A stretch of 30,126 bases of DNA from Sphingomonas sp. HDW15A (lineage in GTDB: Bacteria > Pseudomonadota > Alphaproteobacteria > Sphingomonadales > Sphingomonadaceae): assembly GCF_011301715.1 (NCBI RefSeq), contig NZ_CP049870.1:2310001-2340126 (forward strand), in the 5' to 3' direction. This document shows, one piece after another, positions 11,301 through 19,866 of this stretch. The notes under the pieces were generated by a model, which had not been told where the DNA came from, did no database searches, and was given only the letters and a program-made list of their open reading frames with translations. The first letter of the stretch is position 1, and the number at the start of each line of letters is the position of its first letter. Position numbers and translations under genes: made by a program.

Positions 11301-14300
11301 GGCTGACGATGCCTGCGGAGAGATTGCCCAAATCGATGAGGCCGAAGGTCGTCGCGACGATGCTGTCGCCAGCGGTGACATTCCCGCCGGTGATGCTGGC
11401 GTCGGAGCCGATCCGCACACTTTCGCCCGCCTCCGCGCTCGCGAAGGTCAAGGCACCGATCGAGCCGACGTTGACGTCTGCACCTGCCGACAGCGCCCCA
11501 AAACTCGAAGCGCCGCCGTCACGCGAGCGAACTTCACCGCCAGCTGTCACGTCCTGCGCGACGATGGAGGTACTGCTATTCACCTCGACGTTCCCGCCAG
11601 CAGTTATGTTCTGAAGCGTGAGAGCTCCAGTAGATTCAGCCAGCACGTTTCCGCCCGCGCTAACGATGCCGAGGCTCATCGTGCCATTGGCTTGCGCGGT
11701 CACGTCGGTGCCGGCCGTGATTGCGCCGGTCAGGACGTTTGTTCCGGCGAGCACGGTGATTCCGTTTACTGCCGAGATGTCGCCGGTTTGGGCGTCTGTT
11801 CCCGCCTGGATGAAGGCATAATCGCCGGCCGTGACATCGCCTACGTGGACGTAGCCGCCGACAGTTGGGAAGCCGTCGCCGCTATCATAGGTGCGAAGGT
11901 CGATGCCTCCTGCCGCGTTCGCAGCGACAATGTCGATGTTTCCGAACGCAAGCAGATCGATGTAGCTGCCGGTGCTTACCAGAAGACCAAGGTCCATCGA
12001 ACCATCGGTGAATCCGTAAATCGCGCCGGCCGCCGTAATGTTGCCGCCTTGGATCAGGCCGTTCGAATAGAGGCCCGTGCCCGCGCCCGAACTGATGGTC
12101 GCGTAGGTAACCGACGAATCGCCGCTGAGGTAGGTCTCGTCGTCGCTTACAGCACTGTTGATCGTGAGGTCTCCGCCGGCGTCGGCGTTGATGTAGAAGC
12201 CTGACGTCAAATCGTTGGTCGTGATGTCCGTCGCGGCATCCAGCACGATCTCTCCGACCGCCGTGATGTCATTAAGCGTGATCGCTCCGCTCTGCGCGTT
12301 CAGATAGACTTCCGCGTCGCTGTCGATGTTAACCGCGGTGATCGATCCGGGCGCCGTGATGTCAACGATGTTCGCGCTCACGAGATTGGCGTTGGTAATG
12401 AAATCGCCACCTGTGGTGATGTCGAACGTGTTGGCACTATAAGTGCCGAGCGCCGTCGGTGCGGGATCGAACGTGTGCGGCACGAACGTGCCGGCATTGA
12501 GCGCCATCGCTCCGCTGACCGTCATCGAACCGTTGTTTGCGTCGAGCGCAAGTTCTCCGGTCGTCGAATAGCTAAAGCTGCCGATGGTGGCAGTACCATC
12601 GCGAACCGATACCCAGTCTTGGCCTTGCGGCCCATCGACATAGAGATCGCCCTCGATGAGGATATCGACCGACCCGATCGTCGCGTCCCCGTTCAGCACC
12701 CGGAAATAGCTTCCGCCAAACACGGTGCTCGTGCCGTCAACACCACCGGATCCCAGCCCACCGATCGCGATCGCGGTTCCAGTGATCGAGTCGGCAAACA
12801 GGAAGCCGCGCTGGCTAGGAATGTCGAAGCGATCCTTGGATTCGACGCCTATCAACCCAGTGGTCGCATTCCCGCCGCTTCCGCCGCCGCTGCCACCCTT
12901 TCCACCGGTAGCATTAGCCTGCAGCGTTACCGTCCCGACGTTGGAAGTAACGCCACGGATCAGGAAGCTTGACGATCCACCTTTCGCACTGCCGCCGTTG
13001 CCGCCGTTTCCGTTGCCGCCGCCGCCAAGCCCGGCCGCCCCGCCCCGCCACCTGCCGCGTTCGTGGCGGCGAACAGGCTCGTGACGTCGAAGCCACCCCC
13101 GCTGCCTGGCGCTCCGCTAGCGCTCACCGTTCCGCTCTGAATGCTTCCGCTAAAGGCGGCTCCACCCGTTCCGCCGTTGCCACCAGTGCCGGTGTCGCCG
13201 TTCCCGCCGACTCCGCCGTCGCCGCCAGTGGCGCCCGCACTGAGGACGGTGATTCCACTGGTCAAGAATCCGCCCGCGGCACTTCCGACGAAGCTGATCC
13301 GCCCCCCGGTTCCGGTGCCGCCATTGCCGCCATTTCCGCCGGTGTTGCCGTCGACGCCGGCGCCACCGTCACCGCCAATGCCATCGGCGACAACCGTCGC
13401 GCTAGCGAGTGTGAGAGTGCCCCCAATCGCGGCCGCACCCAGACCGAAGGCGATGTCAGCATATCCGCCTGTGGCGTTTCCGCCGTTGCCGCCTTGCCCG
13501 CCGTCGCCGCCATTACCTGAGATGTCGACTGCCAAATCGCCCATCGCGATGTCGCCGAAGAAAGCAACGATGTCGATTTCGCCGGCCGTTGCATTGCCCC
13601 CGTTGCCAGCGCTGCCATTGCCGCCGGTCGCGCTTGCGTCGATGGCCACCGCTCCGTTGACGGTGACGGAGCCGTTGTTGTTGGCATAGACCCCGACCGC
13701 GATCGGATTTGTTTCGTTGACCGTTAGGTCTGCGAGCGCGATGGCATTACCGCCTGCCGTGCCGTTACCCCCGATGGCGCTTCCGTCCATCGCCAAATTG
13801 CCGGCGATAAGGATGTCGCCACCAGCGCCCTGGAGCCGTGCCGAGCCTCCGGTCGCATCGCCGCCGGTGCCGGTTCCTTCGATAACGGTTCCGCCCTCGC
13901 CGGTCGCGGAAATATCCGCCGATCCGAGCGTGACCGTTCCCGTCTGGACAAACATGCCGGCGACCCCGCCGGTGCCCGCTCCGCCATTCCCGCCGTACGA
14001 TCCGCCGCCGTAACCCGAGGCATCGAGGAATACCTGCCCGGTCACGGTGATCGTGTTCACGCCGGTCGCGTTGGTGTTGAAATAGACGTTTCCGCCCTTG
14101 CCGGCGCCGCCACCGACGCCGTTATAATCGAAACCACCGGTGCCAATGGCGCTGATGTCGACGTAGGTGGCGGTGATCGTTCCGCCATTCCCGGCGAACA
14201 TGCCCGCATTGCCGCCCTCGCCATAGCCGCCCGTACCGCCATCGGTGCTGGACAGGCCGCCGCGGCCATCGGCAGTGGCAGTCAGGTCGTCGCCGAATGA

Positions 14301-17075
14301 GAGGGTGCTTCCGGCTCCGTCCGCGCTGATGTTCAGATTGCCGCCATCGCCGATCCCTGGCGTTCCGCCGCAATCCAGGCACTCGAGGTAGAAGCCGGCG
14401 AGACCGTCGGCGCTGAGATCCGTGCTTCCCCCAACCGAAAGGTCGCCTCCGCCTGCCGCAAAAAGGAACAGTTCGGCATTGCGTCCGGTGCCGCCAACAC
14501 TTGTTGCAGTATCGGCCAATCCGCCGATGCCGTCCGAAACCCCGGTCAGCGATCCTAGAATATTCAGCGTTCCCCCGCTCGGCGTGGCTCCGCCATTGCC
14601 AGCATGGATGGATACTACGCCCCCGTCGCCATCGCCCGCCGTGCCGCTGCCGAAGGCGACGAATCCGCCTTGGCCAGTCGCATGCGCATCGACATTGCCC
14701 TGAACCGTGAGCGTTCCGCTGCCTGTGGCGCGAACATTGGCCAAGCCACCCTGACCCAGACCGCCATTCCCGCCGAAAGCACCTCCGCCGCGTCCATCGG
14801 CAACAAGGTCAGCATTTCCGGTCAGCAGAAACGTACCGCTCGATGCGAGATAAGCGTTGCCGCCCCGGCCGAAACCGCCCGTGATGCCTGAGCCGCCCAA
14901 GCCGCTGACGTTGATGTCGTAATCGCCGCCTATTGTGACATTGGCACCGAAGGCGTCGATCCAGCCCTGGCCGCCAAGACCTTGCCCGCCCGTGCCATTA
15001 TTACCGTCACCGCCGAAGCCGCGGCCAAGAATCTGCAGTCCGCCCTGGAAGTTGATTGTGCCGGCGTTGCCGCCGTTGTCGCTGAGGCCGCCTTCGCCGG
15101 TGCCGCCATTGCCGGTGCCCGCGCCGTAAGAATCGCCGCCGTAACCTTCGATGGCAGCGTAAGCGAGGCCGGCCACGGTGAGGCTCCCTCCCGTCGCATT
15201 GTTCTGCGCACCGAATTTGACCGTACCGCCCTTCCCGTAGCCACCGTCGACGCCCAAGGCGTCGCTTTGTCCGCCGGCGCCAGTCGCGGTGAAACTTGCG
15301 TTGGCATCAAACTGGATCGTACCGTTTGCACCGTAGGTCGCTGAAATCGTGCCGCCGTCGCCACGGCCGGTGGCCGTCCTGCTGCTTCCGCCGGACCCGG
15401 AAGCGCTGGCCTGGATATCGTCGCCGATGGTCAGGAAGCCGCCGTTGCCGACCGTTTGGAAATAGATTTGTCCGCCCTGACCATTGCCACCGGCGCCGTT
15501 GCAGCTGAAACAGGATTCGCTGTAGCCGCCGTTTCCGCCCACGCCATCGGCCGTGGCGAATAGGCCTCCGTTGATGGATAGCGTACCGTCAGGACCATAA
15601 GCGGTAATTGCGATCAATCCGCCGACCGCCGAACCGGCGTTAGCCCCGTTGACAAGGGTTTCGCCACCATAGGCATTGGCGTCGACGCTCAGATCGCCAG
15701 CAATGACCAGCGTGCCATCGCTGCCGAGAACATTGATGTCGCCACCTTGCGCGTTTCCGCCATTCACGCCGGCCGTTCCGCTCGCCTGCCCGCGAGCAAC
15801 CGCGCTCAGGACTGCGCCTCCGGAAGCGGTTAAGAGAGCTCCGCCTTCTGCGCTGACCATTACGTCGCCAGCCTGTCCGGCCTGTCCGGCGGCAACGAAA
15901 ACGTCGCCCGACATAGTCAGAAGCCCGCCCACCGTCAGGTCGGCATTGGCGCCGATGGCGCGCAGGTGCACCATATCCTCGCCGATTATGGTGACGTCGG
16001 ACGCCATCGTGATGTCGTTGAAGCCTAGGAAAATGTTGTTGTTCACCGCGCTCGCGGTGATCGCAGAGGTGGTCGTCAAATCGTTCGAGTTTATGCTTGC
16101 GGTACCGGAGCCCATCGCTGCCGAGCGCGCAGTATCTGCGTCACCATTCGTGACGTTGCGGCCAGCCGAAAGAACGATGGCATTGCCGTCCACATTCACG
16201 GCGCCAGCTATGTCGAAGCCCAGTTGGGCGCCCGCCGTGATGGCCAGGGTCATCGCCTGGTTCTTCGGAACAGCGACCGCATAAATGCGCTGCGTCTCAC
16301 CGACTCCCGCTTCGGGGCCGGTGATCGTGCCGCCAATGACCACGCCGTTGGCGTCCGTCGTGCCGGCAGTGACCTCGATGTCGAACAGGCCGTCAGGCGA
16401 GAAGGTGATGTTCGCCGCTTCCGCGCCGACGAGAGCGGCGCTGCCGTTGACGTTGATCGTGCCGTTATGGACCACCCGCGGCGCCACCAGCGCGACGTAG
16501 CTATTATTCGACGTGGCGTTGATCTGCGCGCCTGACTGAACATCGATCGATGCGCCGGCGAGACCCTGCTGGAAAACGACCTGGTTGTTGCCGTCAATGA
16601 ACGCGCCGCCGCTAACCAGGATCGGCGAAGTCGACAGCACCAGGCTTCCAACGTTGAAGACGGAGCTGCCGCCGACGACGATGCCATTCGGATTGTAGAA
16701 GTAGACGCTGCCGCGGCCCTGAACCCCATCGACCGATGAGGTGACGGTCCCGTTGAGGCCGAGCATGTCGGTCCCGGTCGAGACATTGTTGAGCACCGCG
16801 AAGTCGCTCGACGATGAGAAGGTTAGCGTGTTGCCTGGCGCCAGGAACTGATTGACCCCACCAACCACCGTGCCCGTGGCATTCCAGTCGATGACCGCTT
16901 GTCCGCCGCCTGTAATATCGACGGTGCCTGCACCCGGGTTGATGGTGCCCGTGCCGGTGCTGAAGTTACCCGTGCCCGCCACCTGCGCCGCTGCCGGCGT
17001 TGCGCCGACCGTAAATACGGTCGCCATTGCGAGGATCGAACAGGCCGCTCGATTGCGGCGGGAGAAAGTACGCAT
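8377..17075 (-). CDS. Giant filamentous-haemagglutinin-like TpsA exoprotein (one-base frameshift)
   Basis: A two-partner-secretion exoprotein of about 2,899 residues after correcting one frameshift. It has a signal peptide (LAMATVFTVGATPAAAQ), then a TPS secretion domain at about 35-170 with the family's NPNGI motif (YFYNPNGIVVGG). Residues about 430-1400 are Gly-rich repeats of 40-50 residues; about 1400-2600 is a series of short beta-helix-like rungs; the tail is acidic (DDDEEDDEKD). No YadA or other membrane anchor is visible. The mature chain has only six Cys in three close pairs. The frame breaks at 13036-13050 in a GGGGCGGGG run: the first frame ends at 12960 with an Arg/Ala tail unlike the repeats, while the repeat pattern continues in the next frame. 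One added G makes the length divisible by three. The stop and start signals couple it tightly to tpsB and to the CHAT gene. The role is probably adhesion or biofilm, by family analogy. Confidence 0.88.
10114..10315 (-). repeat. Tandem 57-60 bp repeats coding beta-helix rungs in TpsA
   Basis: The motif (I/V)xTGDI(D/N)AG recurs four times. The corresponding bases lie at 10121-10130, 10178-10187, 10235-10244 and 10295-10304, spacings of 57, 57 and 60 bp, so the unit is 19-20 residues. This is the length of one coil of the right-handed beta-helix typical of haemagglutinin-like proteins. Looser copies of the same rung continue on both sides (about 8800-12800). Confidence 0.75.
12880..15730 (-). 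repeat. Gly-rich long repeats in TpsA (about 20 units)
   Basis: About twenty units of 40-50 residues follow one pattern: a beta strand like GTLTIxGDL, a short AxAxGxGG turn, then a Gly/Asn loop such as GGxGxGxGG, then another strand. Clear copies include GTLSINGGLFATADGVGG, GTLTVQGNVDAHATGQGG, STLSFGDDLTATADGRGG and GSVTVNGAVAIDASATGG. The Gly loops vary in length and sequence while the strand parts stay alike. The DNA is GGC/GGT-rich and so prone to length change and to base-calling errors; the tpsA frameshift lies in this array. Confidence 0.8.
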
Positions 17076-17085
17076 GATCACCTCC
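17073..17085 (-). promoter_or_regulatory. Perfect anti-SD match embedding the tpsB stop, at the tpsA start
   Basis: Reading on the minus strand, GGAGGTGATCATG carries the full GGAGGTGAT complement to the 16S rRNA 3' end, the tpsB stop TGA inside it, and the tpsA ATG one base later. The last codons of tpsB (Trp-Arg) thus double as the tpsA ribosome binding site. This fixes the tpsA start at 17075 and implies coupled translation. The frame stays open upstream to 17276 but that extension overlaps tpsB and lacks a signal peptide at its start. Confidence 0.9.
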
Positions 17086-18787
17086 AGGGCAACAGACGGG
17101 TGGTGAGAGTGATGAGGCCGCGAACATCGCCGCGCTCGTTGAGAATGCCGGTTTTTTCGAGTGGCACCGCTAGCACGGCGTCGAGCGCGATCTTGTCTTC
17201 GAAGGTCGCTCGGACGCCGCCCCCGGCCGACTTCAAATGATCGGGGTCGCCGCTGAAGTTCTTGTTCCAAACCCACAGGGCATCGCCGAAGACGTAGGGC
17301 TGGACGGCGAACCGGTTGCGCTGAAATGGAATCCGCGGACCCCTGAGCTCAAGTGCCGCGCCAACGCCGCTGTCTCCGGAAATGATCGCCGGGTCGTAGC
17401 CGCGTCCGATAGTGTAGTTTCCGCCGGTAAATTCCTCGAAGGAGAGCAAGGGGTCGAAGGCCAGCTGAGCCCGCGGGCTGAACGCGACCGCGAGCTTGCT
17501 ACCGAGGGCGAATTCCGCCGTCCCGTTAGCGCGGATGAGCGTCGCCGTTGGCTTGCCGTCGGCGCGGCTGGTCGGTGTCTCGCCGATCTCGCAGCAACGA
17601 TCGCTTGCTCCGAACACGTCGAGCCCTTGGCGAAGCTCCAGCGTGCCGGCCACGCGCCACGCCGGCCGCCGCGAAGTCAGGTCGACCGCGTCATAATCGG
17701 CGCGCAGCCAGGCGATCCGGATGTGGTCGCGGGCCAGCGGGCCGAAGAAGTCGACCTTCTGGTCGACCCAATCGAAACCGCCGCCAAGAGTCAGGTTGCG
17801 CTGCTGGCTGCGGATCACGGGGTAGGCGAGACCGAGGGTGGCAAACAAAGTCGTCGCATCGAGATCGGGATCGTTGTTCGACTGCTGAATGTCCGGCTTG
17901 GTCCACGCGTAAGTGAAATGACCGTTTACGGTCAGCCCTTCATTCCCCGGCCGGAAGCTGTGGCCGAACTGCAGGATCTGCTGCTCCTTGAAGTCCAGCG
18001 TCGAATAGATGGAGGCGTAGGTCGCGTCGCCGAGCCCGGTGAGGCCATAAGCCTGGCCGCGAAGCTGAGCCCCCCAGCGGCCACTCGATTGCGCAGCGAG
18101 GTTTTGAACCATCAGGTCGACCGAGAAGGGCTGGCGAACGACAGAAACTTCGCCGACCAGCTCACCAGGGCCGGTTCCCGCCGGCTTAAGGGTTAGCTGG
18201 ACATTATATCCCGGCAGGTCTCGGGCCAGCAGCAGGTAACGCTCGGCCCGATTGCGGTTGAACACTTCGTCTTCTGTCAGTCGCGAGAGATAGCCGGCGA
18301 GCTTGGCTTCGGCGCCGCTGGTCTGGCCGCGTGCGCGGACTGCGGTTACCCGCGCGAACAGCACCTCGAGCTTGACGACCCCGTTCTCGATCCGCTGCGT
18401 CGGCACCTGCACGGCCGCCAGATATCCCTGATCGCGTAAGTAGGTCGCGGCCCGGTCGCGAATCTCGCAGATGATCGAGACCGGCTGGTTGGTCCCGGAA
18501 TACTCCGCCCAGGTGTGGCGCAAATCCTCGGGCGAAGCACCCTTCAGATTGTTGAACTGAACGTCGCTCACCGTAACCCGGATGTCCGCATATTGCGGGT
18601 CGGCAAGAGGGCAGGGTGACCGTTCGACGTCGCCGACGACATTAAGGTTCGAGCGGGGCGGTTCCTGGGGCCGCACCCGGGTCAATTCTTCGCGCGTCGG
18701 CGCAATCGATTGCGCCGCTGCCTGGCCAGAGGCAACAGCCCCCACCATGGCAGCACAGATCACATACTGATTATTCTTACGCCCCAT
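17078..18787 (-). CDS. TpsB outer-membrane transporter (ShlB/FhaC/HecB type)
   Basis: A protein of 569 residues, the usual TpsB length. A signal peptide (ICAAMVGAVASGQAAAQ) is followed by a POTRA region (about 60-200, with VSDVQFNNLKG, YLRDQGYLAAVQVP and a TLKPAGTGPGELV strand pair) and a 16-strand-type beta barrel to the C-terminus. GRGYDPAIISGDSG near residue 460 matches the conserved RG(F/Y) motif in the loop that folds into the pore of TpsB proteins. It should recognise the TPS domain of TpsA in the periplasm and export it without ATP. A CC pair lies in DRCCEIGE. It is the first gene of the operon, with tpsA starting two bases after its stop. Identity is clear from domains and context. 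Confidence 0.93.
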   Translation of the reverse strand: MGRKNNQYVICAAMVGAVASGQAAAQSIAPTREELTRVRPQEPPRSNLNVVGDVERSPCPLADPQYADIRVTVSDVQFNNLKGASPEDLRHTWAEYSGTNQPVSIICEIRDRAATYLRDQGYLAAVQVPTQRIENGVVKLEVLFARVTAVRARGQTSGAEAKLAGYLSRLTEDEVFNRNRAERYLLLARDLPGYNVQLTLKPAGTGPGELVGEVSVVRQPFSVDLMVQNLAAQSSGRWGAQLRGQAYGLTGLGDATYASIYSTLDFKEQQILQFGHSFRPGNEGLTVNGHFTYAWTKPDIQQSNNDPDLDATTLFATLGLAYPVIRSQQRNLTLGGGFDWVDQKVDFFGPLARDHIRIAWLRADYDAVDLTSRRPAWRVAGTLELRQGLDVFGASDRCCEIGETPTSRADGKPTATLIRANGTAEFALGSKLAVAFSPRAQLAFDPLLSFEEFTGGNYTIGRGYDPAIISGDSGVGAALELRGPRIPFQRNRFAVQPYVFGDALWVWNKNFSGDPDHLKSAGGGVRATFEDKIALDAVLAVPLEKTGILNERGDVRGLITLTTRLLPWR

Positions 18788-18929
18788 TGGTCCCCCGCTT
18801 GGACGGCAATGAACAAGCCGAACGCGCGGGCGACTCGGCTAAACTCCCGTTAACATTGGTGAAGCTAACCTTAACATGTGTCAACGTTCGACGTTGGCAA
18901 CTCGTCCCGTTTTTGAGCGCTGATCTAAG
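18788..18929 (-). promoter_or_regulatory. Upstream region of the tps-CHAT operon with candidate operators
   Basis: This 142-bp gap is the only place for an operon promoter. On the minus strand TTGACA (18879-18884) is a fair -35 box, but no good -10 is found at 16-18 bases. It overlaps a perfect inverted repeat CAACGT-TCG-ACGTTG at 18882-18896. TTAACAT occurs twice on the plus strand (18850-18856 and 18871-18877), exactly 21 bp apart, two helical turns. On the minus strand TTAA-N7-TTCAC (18859-18874) is one base off the CtrA consensus TTAA-N7-TTAAC. These are sequence observations; regulation is inference. Confidence 0.4.
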
Positions 18930-19826
18930 CTAGCGAGCCTCGAAGCCGGCGATACATTCCGCAACCCAGCGCGCAGCGGTCAAAGCGCTGAGGTCCGTGG
19001 GGTCGAGCGGCGGGTCCCATTCGGTAAGGTCGATGACGCGAACCTGCGGCTGGGAAGCGAGAAGCCTAGTGGCCGCGAAGAAATCGGCGGCGCTCATTCC
19101 GCCGGGCCGGGCACCGGGCGCCGCGGGAAATTGCGAACGGTCGATCACGTCGATGTCGCAATCGACGAACACGGCCTCGCAATGCGCTACGTGATCAAGC
19201 GCCCTCTCGACAACAGCTTCAATTCCGAGCTGGTGGACCTCGCCGATTGTAACAAGCAAATTGCCATATGCGACCGCGTCGTCGTGCATGGCGCGCGAAT
19301 TGGCGAAAGGCGCGAGACCGACCTGGGCGACATTAGTGCCCGGCAGCCCGTCCTCGATCAGCGCCCGCACGGGATTGCCATTGCCGAGACCGCGGGACAG
19401 GTCGCGCATGTCGAGATGCGCGTCGAGCGTGACCAGGCCAATCTTGCCGAGAGCTAGGCCAAGCGCAGAAGCCAGGCCGTGTATGCCGGGGCGGGTAACG
19501 GCATTGTTGCCGCCAACCAGCAGGGTGAGCTTATGGCGGGATATGCTGCGGGCGACCGAGTCGCCGATCGGGCCTGTGGCCTGCTCGATTGTCATTCCGC
19601 CGATTTCAATGTCACCGTGGTCGGCGATAGCTGACGAAAGTTCTTGTCCGGACTCAATGTCGAACAAGCCTATGCGCCGCAATGTCTGGCGCAGCGTGGC
19701 CGGTGCACGGTCGCAATGGCCCGGGGTAACCGATCCCAGGCTCAGCGGCGCCCCGACCAGTCCGACCGGTGCATCTTCTTCCGCATCCACGATCAAATCG
19801 GCTAGATTCGGCCAGGCGCTCGTCAT
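18930..19826 (-). CDS. hutG: Arginase-family formimidoylglutamase, variant metal site
   Basis: A protein of 298 residues of the arginase/agmatinase/formiminoglutamase family. In this context it should hydrolyse N-formimidoylglutamate to glutamate and formamide, the last step of histidine breakdown. Two of the binuclear manganese motifs are clear: DAHLD (135-139) and DCDIDVIDR (222-230). The first motif, usually GGDHS, reads GGNNA at 105-109, so the His ligand is absent and replaced by Asn. That may be a lineage variant or mean altered metal use. The ATG at 19824-19826 is divergent from hutI with 40 bases between the start codons. It could be another arginase-family amidinohydrolase, but hutI next door makes formiminoglutamate the best guess. 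Confidence 0.8.
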   Translation of the reverse strand: MTSAWPNLADLIVDAEEDAPVGLVGAPLSLGSVTPGHCDRAPATLRQTLRRIGLFDIESGQELSSAIADHGDIEIGGMTIEQATGPIGDSVARSISRHKLTLLVGGNNAVTRPGIHGLASALGLALGKIGLVTLDAHLDMRDLSRGLGNGNPVRALIEDGLPGTNVAQVGLAPFANSRAMHDDAVAYGNLLVTIGEVHQLGIEAVVERALDHVAHCEAVFVDCDIDVIDRSQFPAAPGARPGGMSAADFFAATRLLASQPQVRVIDLTEWDPPLDPTDLSALTAARWVAECIAGFEAR

Positions 19827-19866
19827 GCGCTTGACCTAGCAGCTTCGCACCGCGATTCCATGGCTC
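19827..19866. promoter_or_regulatory. Short divergent spacer between hutG and hutI
   Basis: Only 40 bases separate the two start codons, so promoters must overlap here or reach into the coding regions. I see no clear -35/-10 boxes, no palindrome suggesting a HutC site and no strong Shine-Dalgarno for hutI. Confidence 0.35.

Noticed and set aside
9367..12204. Plus-strand open frames of 382-427 codons opposite tpsA
   Set aside because: They mirror the repetitive tpsA coding strand; repeat-derived Asp/Arg-rich composition explains their openness.
12880..15730. Regular GGC/GCC-rich periodicity, considered as a CRISPR or non-coding repeat array
   Set aside because: The periodicity keeps a single reading frame with a protein-level repeat; units vary in length and sequence and there are no identical direct repeats with unique spacers.
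17078..17276. Extension of tpsA upstream to a start at 17276
   Set aside because: It would overlap tpsB by about 200 bases, is Arg-rich and lacks a signal peptide, whereas the ATG at 17075 has a perfect ribosome binding site and a signal peptide.
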